Part shown: one piece after another, positions 44,320-53,477 of the stretch
How the letters are laid out: each line of letters starts with the position of its first letter
Position numbering within the stretch: the first letter of the stretch is position 1
NCBI RefSeq assembly: GCF_002419965.1
Contig: NZ_DIHC01000011.1
Span: 124,491 to 188,490 of the forward strand
DNA length: 64,000 nucleotides
Source: Pseudomonas sp. UBA5706
GTDB taxonomy: Bacteria > Pseudomonadota > Gammaproteobacteria > Pseudomonadales > Pseudomonadaceae
Direction: 5' to 3'
Program-made: the position numbers and the translations under genes
The notes under the pieces: model-generated
What the model saw: the letters and a program-made list of their open reading frames with translations, nothing else
What the model was told of the DNA's origin: nothing
The model's database searches: none

Positions 44320-46209
44320 TTAAACGGGCCGCAAAATACCGTGGCGGCGCAATTTTCTGTACAGCGTATTGCGGCTGATGCCGAGTCGGGCCGCAACGCG
44401 GGCAATGTGCCAGTGCTCTGACTCAATCAGGTCGAGCAGCGTTTGGCGCTCGGACACTCCGAGCGGGTTCTCAATCGCGGCAACCGGCTCGCGCGGCAGC
44501 AGTTCCGCCACATCGTCCAGCGCAATCCGTCCCTCCCACGCCAGCGCCACCAGCGTGCGCAGGCAAGTGCGCAGCTGCCGCACATTGCCGGGCCAGGCAT
44601 GCGCCAACAGGTGCTCTCTCACCCCGGCCGCCAAGCGCACGTTTGTGCCCTTGGCCTCATTGCGCAGAAGCAAATCAAGCAAGCGGCCTTTGTCGGAGCG
44701 CTCGCGCAATGGCGGCAGCTGCACGGCGAACCCCCCGATGCGGTAGAACAGGTCTTCGCGCAGGCGCCCTTCGGCCACGCAACGCTGCAGATCCTGATGA
44801 CTGGCACTGATCACGCGCACATCCAGCGCACGCCCCGATGCACCGCCCAGGGGCACCACTTGCCGCTCCTCCAACACGCGCAGCAAGCGCGTCTGCAACG
44901 CCAGCGGCATGTCGGCGATCTCATCGAGAAACAGAACACCGCCGTGGGCCTGCTCCAGTTTTCCAACCATGCCGTCCTTGCGCGCACCGGTGAAACTGCC
45001 GCCGCGGTAGCCGAACAGTTCGCTTTCGATCAGTGCTTCGGGAATGGCCGCGCAATTGATTGCAACGAATGGCTGGCGTGCCCGCGAGCTGGCGCGATGC
45101 AGCGCTGCTGCAAAGGCTTCTTTACCCGTGCCGGTCTCGCCCTGCAAAAACACCGGAACATCGGCCTCCAGAACGCGCAGCGAGCGAGCGAAAGCGCGTT
45201 GCAGGCGAGGGTCTTCCAGGCACACACGCGCATCGTCGATCCTGGGCGAGGTGGGCATAAGCGACGGCGCTTTGGCGGCCGGCAGGCGTAACTGCCCGTA
45301 GAACAGGCGTCCATCGAGCAGGCGCAGGGGCCAACAGACGCTCGGCTGCGCACCGGCCTGACTGAGTAACTGCTCAACGGGGGTTTGCAGGCATTGGGTG
45401 AGCGATTGCCCAATCAACTGCGCGCGGTCCAGGCCCAGCATATCCAGCGCGGCCTGATTAACCGAACAGATGCGCGCACTCTCATCGAAACTCAGCAAAC
45501 CTTCACCCAACAGCCCCACGTACCCTGCCTGGGGGTGCAAGCGCAACAGATAACGATGGGTGTCATCGCCCAGGAAAAAACAGCTCTCGATCAATCTGGC
45601 GCACAGGTGGGTCTGAGCCATGGCCTGAAAGTGCTGTTGCAGACTGTGCTCCTCCCGAACCGAGGAAAGGTTGAGCACTGCGAGCAACTGGCCTTTGGAA
45701 TCGAAGATCGGACTGGCCGAACAGGTCAATCCCACGTGTGTGCCGCGAAAATGTTGATCACGGCAAATGGTGACCTGGCGTTGTTCGACCAGGCAGGTTC
45801 CGACGCCATTGGTGCCTTCGCTTTGCTCGTTCCACACCGAGCCGAGCCACAATCCGGCACGCTGGAATTGCGTTCGTTCAGCGTCGTTGAACACGCTGTC
45901 GATGGCCACTCCACAGGCATCGGTGAGCAGCACGACATAGCCATCGCCCCCGATCTTCTGATGAAGAGCGTTCATCTGCCAGCGTGCCGCGCCGATGATG
46001 TGCTCCAGCGGCGCACGGTGGTCCTGCAAACGTGACTGTTCGACCACATCAGGCGCACGACGGCTGGCGGGATCGAGCCGGTGCTGATCCAGGCAACGAC
46101 GCCAGGAACGTGTGATGGCCAGGTCCGGAGCCGGACCGAGGTTGACCGCAGAGCCTTGCACGGCCTGCAAAACCTGTTGCGCGTGAGCGCTGAGCAAGGT
46201 GGGCGTCAT
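44320..46209 (-). CDS. Sigma-54-dependent activator, AcoR-type (GAF-PAS-AAA-Fis)
   Basis: This 629-residue enhancer-binding protein has a GAF domain (about 60-210), a PAS-like region (about 225-290), an AAA+ domain with Walker A GETGTGKE and Walker B VLFLDEIAD, and a Fis-type HTH (HIARVAARLGISRNTLYRKL). The sigma-54 contact loop reads GGSFTGA instead of the usual GAFTGA, a tolerated change. It is divergent from the flavin monooxygenase gene, which carries a matching -24/-12 promoter. AcoR relatives respond to small carbonyls or alcohols. Confidence 0.94.
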   Translation of the reverse strand: MTPTLLSAHAQQVLQAVQGSAVNLGPAPDLAITRSWRRCLDQHRLDPASRRAPDVVEQSRLQDHRAPLEHIIGAARWQMNALHQKIGGDGYVVLLTDACGVAIDSVFNDAERTQFQRAGLWLGSVWNEQSEGTNGVGTCLVEQRQVTICRDQHFRGTHVGLTCSASPIFDSKGQLLAVLNLSSVREEHSLQQHFQAMAQTHLCARLIESCFFLGDDTHRYLLRLHPQAGYVGLLGEGLLSFDESARICSVNQAALDMLGLDRAQLIGQSLTQCLQTPVEQLLSQAGAQPSVCWPLRLLDGRLFYGQLRLPAAKAPSLMPTSPRIDDARVCLEDPRLQRAFARSLRVLEADVPVFLQGETGTGKEAFAAALHRASSRARQPFVAINCAAIPEALIESELFGYRGGSFTGARKDGMVGKLEQAHGGVLFLDEIADMPLALQTRLLRVLEERQVVPLGGASGRALDVRVISASHQDLQRCVAEGRLREDLFYRIGGFAVQLPPLRERSDKGRLLDLLLRNEAKGTNVRLAAGVREHLLAHAWPGNVRQLRTCLRTLVALAWEGRIALDDVAELLPREPVAAIENPLGVSERQTLLDLIESEHWHIARVAARLGISRNTLYRKLRRHGILRPV

Positions 46210-46310
46210 TGTTATTGTGCTCCGCGACGGTTAGGAGACTGTTGGTGCGCAGCTTAGACCAGGTCAGCGGCGGGCGTCTGCTGCGGCGCGTCACGCAGAC
46301 CGCTGCATCG

Positions 46311-46350
46311 GGTGACACAGTGTCACCTGCTCATCTCGTAATCGTGACAC
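46311..46350. promoter_or_regulatory. Upstream activator site, perfect 17-base palindrome plus a half site
   Basis: GGTGACACAGTGTCACC (46311-46327) is an exact palindrome about a central A. A further GTGACAC half site lies at 46344-46350. The centre is about 100 bases upstream of the -24/-12 promoter, the usual distance for an enhancer of an AcoR-type activator, whose gene is next door. Confidence 0.7.
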
Positions 46351-46416
46351 GCAGGCGCTGCGCCGACACCGCTTGTTATCTGCCGCGAAGGCTCTGCAAC
46401 GGGCTTTTCCCGAAGG

Positions 46417-46432
46417 TGGCCCGGCCCTTGCT
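46417..46432 (+). promoter_or_regulatory. Sigma-54 (-24/-12) promoter of the monooxygenase gene
   Basis: TGGCCC, five bases, TTGCT matches the consensus TGGCAC-N5-TTGCW at all but one position, with the invariant GG and GC in register. It lies 44 bases before the ATG. A start site about 12 bases downstream would leave a short leader. Confidence 0.75.
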
Positions 46433-46476
46433 CTGATCGAAGCGGTACAAAAACAAAAAGACCGGGAGAACCCCTC

Positions 46477-48300
46477 ATGAACATCGCTACGCAAGCGCCT
46501 GTGCACACACCCACTTCCCAGCTCTCGAACTGGGTCACAACGCTCAACGAACGACTTGTCCGACGTGATCTGCCTGGCGTCCTCGAGCTGTTTGCCGAGG
46601 AATGTTATTGGCGTGACTTGCTGCTTTTCAGCTGGAACCTGGTGACCCTGGAAGGCAAGCCCGCCATCGGCGACATGCTCCATACCAGGCTTGGCCTCAC
46701 GGGACCCAAGCAATGGCAACTGCAGGGCGAGGCGACGCTGAAGGACGGCGTGCTCGGAGGCTGGATCAGCCTGGAAACGGACGTCGCCCGGGGCAAAGGC
46801 TATGTTCGTCTGAAGGACGGCCTGTGCTGGACATTGCTGACGGCCATGCGCGAGCTCAAGGGCCACGAAGAACCCACTGGCCGGCGCCGGCCAATGGGTG
46901 CCAATCACGGTCATGGCCACCTCGACAAGCGTAACTGGCTGGAGCGTCGTCGCGATGAAGCTGCCTCACTGGGGATTACCACTCAACCCTATTGCCTGAT
47001 CGTTGGCGGCGGTCAGGGCGGCCTGGGCCTGGCTGCGCGACTCAAGCGACTGGGCGTGCCGACCCTGATCGTCGACAAGGCTGAGCGCCCCGGCGATCAG
47101 TGGCGGGGGCGCTACAAGTCGCTGTGCCTGCACGACCCGGTCTGGTATGACCATATGCCCTATCTGCCCTTCCCCGCGCACTGGCCGGTGTTCACGCCCA
47201 AGGACCAGATTGGCGACTGGCTGGAGATGTACACCAACGTCATGGAGCTCAACTACTGGCCACGCACCGAATGCCTGAGCGCACGCTTTAACCAACAGTC
47301 CGCAAAATGGACGGTAGAGGTGCAGCGTAATGGCCAGCGGCTGACGTTGCAGCCCACTCAGTTAATCCTTGCCACCGGCATGTCGGGGGTTGCGAATGTG
47401 CCGGGTTACCCAGGGGCCGATGCATTCGTCGGTCAGCAACATCATTCCAGTTGCCACCCCGGCGGCGATGCCTGGCGTGGCAAGCGCGCAGTGGTCATCG
47501 GCGCGAATAACTCGGCCCATGACATCTGCGCCGACCTGGTCGAAAACGGCGCCGACGTGACGATGGTGCAGCGCTCCAGCACCCACATCGTGCGCTCCGA
47601 CAGCCTGATGGAACTGATGTTCGGCGACCTCTACTCAGAGGATGCGCTGGCCGCCGGATTGACGACCGACAAGGCCGACATGCTGTTCGCCTCGATCCCC
47701 TATAAGGTGATGCCGAGCTTCCACAAGCCGATTTTTGCCGCCATCAAGGAGCGGGACAAAGACTATTACGACAGCTTGAGCAAGGCCGGCTTCATGCTCG
47801 ACTTCGGCGATGACGACTCGGGGCTGTTCATGAAGTACGTGCGTCGTGGTTCGGGGTATTACATCGACGTCGGCGCCTCGGCGCTGATTGCCAACGGCAC
47901 GATCAAGCTCAAGAGTGCACCGGGGTTGGGTGTGGAGCGCATCGAGAGCGACGCTGTGCTGCTCAACGACGGCACGCGCCTGCCGGCTGACCTGATCGTT
48001 TACGCCACAGGCTACGGATCCATGAACGGTTGGGCGGCAAAACTGATCTCGCAGGATGTGGCCGATAAGGTGGGCCGCTGCTGGGGGCTGGGCTCCGGCA
48101 CGACCAAGGATCCCGGCCCGTATGAAGGCGAACTGCGCAACATGTGGAAGCCGACGCAGCAGGACAACCTGTGGTTTCACGGGGGCAACCTGCATCAGTC
48201 GCGGCATTACTCGCTGTACCTTGCGTTACAGCTCAAAGCGCGCTTCGAAGGCCTCGACACCTCAGTCTATGGTCTGGCCCAAAGGCATCACAAGGATTAA
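46477..48300 (+). CDS. Flavin-dependent monooxygenase (FMO/BVMO-like) with N-terminal SnoaL-like domain
   Basis: Residues about 15-130 look like an NTF2/SnoaL-type domain. From about 172 there is an FAD Rossmann motif (LIVGGGQGGLGLAARL), a second nucleotide motif (VVIGANNSAHDICADL) and a linker FVGQQHHSS near the FxGxxxH fingerprint of flavin monooxygenases. LPADLIVYATGYGSM is a late FAD block. It should hydroxylate or insert oxygen in a small substrate using NAD(P)H. Expression likely depends on sigma-54 and the adjacent AcoR-type activator. Confidence 0.88.
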   Translation: MNIATQAPVHTPTSQLSNWVTTLNERLVRRDLPGVLELFAEECYWRDLLLFSWNLVTLEGKPAIGDMLHTRLGLTGPKQWQLQGEATLKDGVLGGWISLETDVARGKGYVRLKDGLCWTLLTAMRELKGHEEPTGRRRPMGANHGHGHLDKRNWLERRRDEAASLGITTQPYCLIVGGGQGGLGLAARLKRLGVPTLIVDKAERPGDQWRGRYKSLCLHDPVWYDHMPYLPFPAHWPVFTPKDQIGDWLEMYTNVMELNYWPRTECLSARFNQQSAKWTVEVQRNGQRLTLQPTQLILATGMSGVANVPGYPGADAFVGQQHHSSCHPGGDAWRGKRAVVIGANNSAHDICADLVENGADVTMVQRSSTHIVRSDSLMELMFGDLYSEDALAAGLTTDKADMLFASIPYKVMPSFHKPIFAAIKERDKDYYDSLSKAGFMLDFGDDDSGLFMKYVRRGSGYYIDVGASALIANGTIKLKSAPGLGVERIESDAVLLNDGTRLPADLIVYATGYGSMNGWAAKLISQDVADKVGRCWGLGSGTTKDPGPYEGELRNMWKPTQQDNLWFHGGNLHQSRHYSLYLALQLKARFEGLDTSVYGLAQRHHKD

Positions 48301-48323
48301 GGGAACGGTCGACCGGCCTGGCG

Positions 48324-48353
48324 CTGGGCTGGGCTGGGCTGGGCTGGGCTGGG
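48324..48353. repeat. Tandem CTGGG pentamer, six copies
   Basis: Six perfect copies of CTGGG stand in a row in the gap between the monooxygenase stop and the next small gene. Short tandem arrays of this kind change length by replication slippage. It is non-coding in the annotated frames and ends about 74 bases before the next ATG. Confidence 0.8.
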
Positions 48354-48426
48354 CGATCACCTTTGTGCCGTTGCCGTTGTGTTCAAGTGGTATCGTGCGA
48401 CAGCCTGGTCCCCGCCTGGAGGTCTA

Positions 48427-48708
48427 ATGAATCTGGACGCAACGTTATCGGATGAAGCCGGCTCGCCGCCACAGCAGGGCTGGTTCCCGGTTGAAAATCG
48501 TGCCCGAATCGACGCGTTGATCGCAAAGCTGCAAACCAGCGACACCCGAGAAGGCGTCTCTCGCTACCACGCGATGGCCGAAGGGTATTTGCTCGGCCTG
48601 CTGGACTGCTATCACGTCAGTGCCGAGCATCACGACGCGGTAAGGCAGTACCTGCACAATTTGGCGATCGCGCGGTTGGACAAGGTCAAGCCCAAGGGGC
48701 GTAAGTAA
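48427..48708 (+). CDS. Small hypothetical protein (93 residues)
   Basis: A GGAGG site precedes the ATG. The protein has no signal or membrane helix and reads WFPVENRARIDALIAKLQ, GVSRYHAMAEGYLLGLLDCY and a basic C-terminus (KVKPKGRK). I recognise no named family; helical content looks high. It lies after the CTGGG array, in the monooxygenase direction. Confidence 0.65.
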   Translation: MNLDATLSDEAGSPPQQGWFPVENRARIDALIAKLQTSDTREGVSRYHAMAEGYLLGLLDCYHVSAEHHDAVRQYLHNLAIARLDKVKPKGRK

Positions 48709-49084
48709 CACCACCGACGGCCTTTACCAATGATCGGCTCCCCGCCTTCACCGTCAGTGGAAGGCCGGCGTCGGCCGTACCACGATTTCCTTCATCCACC
48801 TCATCCGGCTATTCGATGGCGTAAAGCACCGCGCGGCCGATGGCCTCCGTCTGCAGGGCGATCGCACGGTGCGAACGAACGACTGCTGCCTCCTCGCAGA
48901 TACATGACGGGGCGAGGCCAGCGATCACGTCAGACCCGTCCAGAACAATCGTCGAACGTTCGCCGCTACACCCGGTTATGATCAGGCCACTAGGCCTTTG
49001 CATGAACCTACTGGTCGATGATGTTCACCCGCGCCTTCCATGACTGGCGCAGTGGTGCATCCGACTGCACAGCGAGATCGCCCC
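48709..49084. other. Gap without a clear gene
   Basis: A 64-codon minus frame (48809-49003) reads LIITGCSGERSTIVLDGSDV and has only a weak TAGG-type site, so I do not call it. Nothing else stands out. Confidence 0.4.
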
Positions 49085-49591
49085 ATGTCCAGCTACCTGC
49101 AACTCTTCAACCACGGCGAAGCGTTTGAATCCTTCGTCAGCCGTGGCCTGCCCGCGGAAATCGCCGCCGTGCGGGTCATCCAGCAAAAACTGGCCGCCCC
49201 CGAGGCGATCACCCCGGCGACGCAACAACGGATACGTGCCGTCGAGGGCCGCTTCCATCTACTGGCGGCGAGCGAAATGTGGTGTCCGGATTGCCAGATC
49301 AACGTCACCGTCCTGGACTTTTTGCAACGCATGCACCCGAACATCGGCCTGGCGATCATGAGCAAAGGACGCGCCGAAAACGAGCTGAAGGAACGCCTGG
49401 GGCTGGAGCGAATTTCAATCCCGTTGGTCCTGGTGCTCGATGAACAATTTCAAGTGACAGGCCGCTTCATCGAACGTCCGCGCGACGTGCTGGCGGGCGG
49501 CGATGCAGTCAAGCCGGAGTACCGCGCAGGCCATTATCTTGAAAGCACGATTCGCGATCTGCTCGACCTCTTCGAAACTGCAAAGCCTTAA
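49085..49591 (+). CDS. Thioredoxin-family protein
   Basis: The active-site motif is MWCPDC (residues about 66-71), placed after a strand HLLAASE and followed by a cis-Pro-like ISIPLVLVLDEQFQVTGRF. The N-terminal 55 residues are helical. At 168 residues it fits cytosolic thioredoxin-like proteins (TlpA/AhpC-like fold, thioredoxin_9 type) of unknown partner. No signal peptide is seen. Confidence 0.85.
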   Translation: MSSYLQLFNHGEAFESFVSRGLPAEIAAVRVIQQKLAAPEAITPATQQRIRAVEGRFHLLAASEMWCPDCQINVTVLDFLQRMHPNIGLAIMSKGRAENELKERLGLERISIPLVLVLDEQFQVTGRFIERPRDVLAGGDAVKPEYRAGHYLESTIRDLLDLFETAKP

Positions 49592-49896
49592 CGCAGGCCG
49601 GACCGTGTAACCGTCCGGCTTACCAGCGGTAGCGAGCACAACCAGTGCGACCGGCAAGCCCGATACCTGCGGGGCATATCGTAGTGGACCATGGCGGCCG
49701 CCTGGCCTCATGTGCCAGCGAAGCGGCGGGCTTGAACGCTGCAGTGTGCTGCCGTTGCAGGTGCCGGAATTGTGTCGAGGGAACTCCCTTGCCACTTGTT
49801 GGCCCTATAGGTGTACACCTCTGAAACAGTCAGGAACAGGGGTAGGCGCGCGTAAGACACGGCGCTTTGAAATCCACTCGCTTAACAGGTGACACC
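49592..49896. other. Gap with REP-like sequence, no gene
   Basis: Near 49610-49672 the stretches CCGGCTTACCAGCGGTAGC and CGACCGGCAAGCC resemble the second REP family but pair poorly. No supported frame is present. Confidence 0.4.
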
Positions 49897-50256
49897 GTGA
49901 ATACATTCATTCCGCTGGAAAAACTGGAAACACTGGAAAAAGATGAGCTGAAAAATTGTTATGAAATCTGGATCACCACATCTGAAGCCTGGCCACAGGA
50001 ACCCGACAGAACACAATGCAAGTGCCTCTGGCGTTCGGACCGGGAACTGACAACGGATGTAAAGATCGACGAGGCCTATTTTCAAAACCTGCCGAAGGTG
50101 TGGGTGGTGGTAGACAGCCTGGACGACAGTTATGTGAGCAAGACAGAACAAGCGTTGGGCAAGCACTTCGACGAACTACAGGTGAAGGGCAAATTCCATC
50201 CGCTTGATAAGCCCAAAGTCTGTTCGGATGACAAGAACACCGATCTTAGAAGCTGA
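49897..50256 (+). CDS. Hypothetical protein (119 residues), orphan
   Basis: A GTG at 49897 with an ACAGGTG stretch upstream opens NTFIPLEKLETLEKDELKNC. The protein is soluble, acidic and rich in Lys/Glu/Asp with WRSDRELTTDVKIDEAYFQN and KVWVVVDSLDDSYVSKTEQA. Its base composition is more AT-rich than its neighbours, suggesting transfer. I recognise no family. Confidence 0.55.
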   Translation: MNTFIPLEKLETLEKDELKNCYEIWITTSEAWPQEPDRTQCKCLWRSDRELTTDVKIDEAYFQNLPKVWVVVDSLDDSYVSKTEQALGKHFDELQVKGKFHPLDKPKVCSDDKNTDLRS

Positions 50257-50412
50257 AGTGCCTGGCAGCTCCCGTCGGTCAGGGTCAGCTGATTGAAGGC
50301 TGCCGCTGCCCAGGCTCCTTGTGGCGTGCGTTATGGATGCAAGGAGCTGAGTTCATTGCGCGGCTGCGCGCAAGCGGCATTCCGCGCAGGCCAGCATAAG
50401 GACCGATACCCC

Positions 50413-50928
50413 ATGTCAACTCAACCTCTCGAAGACACCTTCTCCATTCGCGAAATGAAACGCTGCGACATCGAAGCCCTGTTGGCCTTCGAAATCGAGA
50501 ATCGCGAGTGGTTCGAATCGCACATCGAGGCTCGGGCCGCTGCGTTCTATTCGCTGCAAGGTGTGGGTAGTCATATTGATGAGTACCTGTGCGCCATGGC
50601 GGCGGGCACCTGGCATCCGTTCGTCATTGAGGATCACAGCGCAAGGATCGTGGGACGAGCCAATCTGAAGAACATCAACACTGCACCGAACACTGCGGAG
50701 GTGGGTTACCGCGTCGCTCGAAACGCGGGAGGCCAAGGCTTGGCGACGCTGGCGCTCAGGCATCTGATTCAGCAGGCACGTGAACGCTGGCGCCTGACGC
50801 AATTGATTGCCTTCGTGTATACGGCAAATGTCGGATCGGCCAAAGTACTCGACCGTTGTGGATTTTCCCTCGCAGCGTCGGACGAAAGCCCGAGCTGCGG
50901 CGAACGTCGATTCATTCGTTCGCTCTGA
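50413..50928 (+). CDS. GNAT-family N-acetyltransferase (RimJ-type)
   Basis: The protein (171 residues) shows the RimJ/RimL pattern: IREMKRCDIEALLAFEIENREWF at the start, VGYRVARNAGGQGLATLALR at the acetyl-CoA loop and FVYTANVGSAKVLDRCGFS at the end. Members acetylate protein N-termini or small amines; the target is unknown. Confidence 0.87.
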   Translation: MSTQPLEDTFSIREMKRCDIEALLAFEIENREWFESHIEARAAAFYSLQGVGSHIDEYLCAMAAGTWHPFVIEDHSARIVGRANLKNINTAPNTAEVGYRVARNAGGQGLATLALRHLIQQARERWRLTQLIAFVYTANVGSAKVLDRCGFSLAASDESPSCGERRFIRSL

Positions 50929-51004
50929 CGCGGCTTTTTAATACTTCGCAGCCAGTCACACTTCGCAGCCAGAATCTCAAATCGGGTGTGCTGTAGCCAT
51001 CCAG

Positions 51005-51062
51005 TTTTCCGGCGGCCGCGATCGGACTCACCACCGCCGGTAAGCCGGAGGGCTGCAGAACC
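51005..51062. repeat. REP-like GC-rich inverted repeat
   Basis: CCGGCGG (51009-51015) faces CCGCCGG (51034-51040) with related sequence around, next to TAAGCCGGAGGGCTGC. It lies between convergent genes and shares pieces with the repeats at 42.4 and 56.6 kb. Confidence 0.45.
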
Positions 51063-51093
51063 GGTATCTGCGCAACCCTGGCCTGATCGTGCG

Positions 51094-53316
51094 TTACCGC
51101 GAAGCGCCCGCTGCGAGGGCCCTTGCCGTGTGCAGCTTCTTGTAGCTATCGATCAGCCGCAGGTGCCGGTCCAGCCCTTCCAGCTTCATGCTGGTTGGCG
51201 TCAGGCCATGGAAGCGCACGCTGCCGTTGACCGAGCCGATGGCAGCGTCCATACGCTCGTTGCCGAACATCCTGCGCAAATTGACCTCGTAATCCTCCAG
51301 CGCCAGATCCTCGTCCAATTGCATTTCCAGCACGGCATTCACCGCCTGGTAGAACAGGCCGCGCTCAACGGTGTTGTCGTTGTACTGCAGAAACGCTTCC
51401 ACCAAATCCTTGGCTTTTTCGTACTTCTGCAAGGCCAGATAGATCAGCAGTTTCAGCTCCAGAATGGTCAGCTGGCCCCAGGCAGTGTTGTCGTCGAACT
51501 CGATGCCAATCAGGGTCGTGATGTCGGTGTAATCGTCCAGTTCGCTGTCTTCCAGGCGCTGGGCCAGCGTTCTGAGGCCGACTTTGCTCAGGTTGTGCAG
51601 GTTGAGGATGTCGGCGCGGAACAGCAGCGCCTTGTTGGTGTTGTCCCAGATCAGATCCTCGATCGGATATATCTCCGAATAATCAGGGACCAGAATGCGG
51701 CAGGCGGTAGCGCCAAGGTCTTGGTAAACCGCCATGTAGGCTTCCTTGCCCATGTTTTCGAGAATGCCGAACAGCGTCGCGGCCTCTTCGGCGTTGGCTG
51801 TCGCTTTTGCACTGGCGCCGCCCTGGCTTGAGAAGTCCCATTCGACGAATTCGTAATCGGCCCTCGCGCTGAAGAAGCGCCAGGACACTACCCCGCTCGA
51901 ATCGATGAAGTGCTCAACGAAGTTGTTCGGCTCGGTGACCGCATGGCCTTCGAACGTCGGTTGCGGCAGATCGTTCAGGCCTTCGAAACTGCGACCTTGC
52001 AGCAATTCGGTTAGGCTGCGTTCCAGCGCGACCTCAAAGCTTGGGTGTGCGCCGAAGGAGGCGAACACCCCGCCGGTGCGCGGGTTCATCAGGGTGACGC
52101 ACATGACCGGGAATTCACCGCCCAGCGATGCATCCTTGACCAGCACCGGGAAGCCCTGCTCTTCCAGCCCCTGAATGCCGGCGAGAATACCGGGGTATTT
52201 GGCGATCACCTCATGCGGCACGTCAGGCAGAGCGATTTCGCCTTCGAGAATTTCGCGCTTGACGGCGCGTTCGAAGATTTCCGACAGGCACTGCACCTGG
52301 GCTTCGGCCAGCGTATTGCCAGCGCTCATTCCATTGCTCAGGTACAGGTTTTCGATCAGGTTGGACGGGAAATACACCGTCTGGCCGTCCGACTGACGCA
52401 CGAACGGCAGGGAAACGATGCCCCGCTGCGTGTTACCGGAATTGGTGTCGAACAAATGCGAACCGCGCAGTTCGCCGTCGCGGTTGTAAATCTTCAGGCA
52501 GTATGGGTCAAGAATCTCGCTCGGCAAGGCGTCATCGGGGCCGGGCTGGAACCAGCGCTCGTCGGGGTAATGCACAAACGCAGCGTTGGCGATGTCTTCG
52601 CCCCAGAACTGATCGTTGTAGAAGAAGTTGCAATTCAGACGCTCGATGAATTCGCCCAGTGCCGACGCCAGTGCACTCTCTTTGGTCGCGCCCTTGCCGT
52701 TGGTAAAGCACATCGGCGAATGGGCATCGCGGATGTGCAGCGACCATACGTTGGGCACGATATTGCGCCACGAGGCGATTTCGATCTTCATGCCCAGCCG
52801 CGCCAGAATGGACGACATGTTGGCAATGGTCTGCTCCAGCGGCAGGTCCTTGCCGGCTATATAAGTGCTCGCCCCCTCGGTACTGGATGCTGGCATCAGC
52901 AACGCCTGGGCATCGGCATCGAGATTTTCGACTTCCTCTATCACGAACTCAGGGCCAGCCTGCACCACTTTCTTGACCGTGCAGCGGTCGATGGAGCGAA
53001 GAATGCCCAGCCGATCCTTTTCGGAAATATCGGCGGGCAACTCGACCTGAATCTTGAAGATCTGGTTGTAACGGTTTTCCGGGTCGACAATATTGTTTTG
53101 CGAAAGGCGAATGTGATCGGTGGGGATATTGCGCGTCTGGCAGTACAACTTAACGAAGTAGGCCGCGCACAAGGCCGACGACGCCAGAAAGTAATCGAAC
53201 GGCCCCGGCGCCGAGCCATCGCCTTTGTAGCGAATGGGCTGATCGGCAATCACCGTGAAATCGTCGAACTTGGCTTCAAGTCTAAGATTGTCGAGAAAGT
53301 TGACCTTGATTTCCAT
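51094..53316 (-). CDS. OsmC-YcaO fusion protein
   Basis: Residues about 1-140 form an OsmC-like domain (GDGSAPGPFDYFLASSALCA; PENRYNQIFKIQVELP). From about 165 the rest is a full YcaO domain with the paired ATP-binding motifs SALGEFIERL and CLSEIFERA, FTNGKGATKESALASA, LSNGMSAGNT and FASFGAHPSFEVALERSLTE, plus a helical C-terminal extension. YcaO enzymes phosphorylate amide oxygens; E. coli YcaO aids RimO methylthiolation of ribosomal protein S12. Here no RimO gene or peptide precursor is near. At 740 residues it exceeds E. coli YcaO by the OsmC part. Confidence 0.93.
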   Translation of the reverse strand: MEIKVNFLDNLRLEAKFDDFTVIADQPIRYKGDGSAPGPFDYFLASSALCAAYFVKLYCQTRNIPTDHIRLSQNNIVDPENRYNQIFKIQVELPADISEKDRLGILRSIDRCTVKKVVQAGPEFVIEEVENLDADAQALLMPASSTEGASTYIAGKDLPLEQTIANMSSILARLGMKIEIASWRNIVPNVWSLHIRDAHSPMCFTNGKGATKESALASALGEFIERLNCNFFYNDQFWGEDIANAAFVHYPDERWFQPGPDDALPSEILDPYCLKIYNRDGELRGSHLFDTNSGNTQRGIVSLPFVRQSDGQTVYFPSNLIENLYLSNGMSAGNTLAEAQVQCLSEIFERAVKREILEGEIALPDVPHEVIAKYPGILAGIQGLEEQGFPVLVKDASLGGEFPVMCVTLMNPRTGGVFASFGAHPSFEVALERSLTELLQGRSFEGLNDLPQPTFEGHAVTEPNNFVEHFIDSSGVVSWRFFSARADYEFVEWDFSSQGGASAKATANAEEAATLFGILENMGKEAYMAVYQDLGATACRILVPDYSEIYPIEDLIWDNTNKALLFRADILNLHNLSKVGLRTLAQRLEDSELDDYTDITTLIGIEFDDNTAWGQLTILELKLLIYLALQKYEKAKDLVEAFLQYNDNTVERGLFYQAVNAVLEMQLDEDLALEDYEVNLRRMFGNERMDAAIGSVNGSVRFHGLTPTSMKLEGLDRHLRLIDSYKKLHTARALAAGASR

Positions 53317-53477
53317 GCGGCAGTACCAGAAGCGAAAAACGAGAGGCCGCCATTATCCGGGTTTCCCACCGGATGTCTTGCGCTTTTCCGGCTGCGGGCC
53401 ACCCTCACGCAACGGCGCGTCTGTGAAACGTCGCCGTCGAATGAAGGGGCATGGATGCTTCTGAAGGTTAGCGGGAT

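Noticed and set aside
48809..49003. 64-codon minus-strand frame in a gap
   Set aside because: There is only a weak ribosome binding site and no family or export signal, so it cannot be told from chance.
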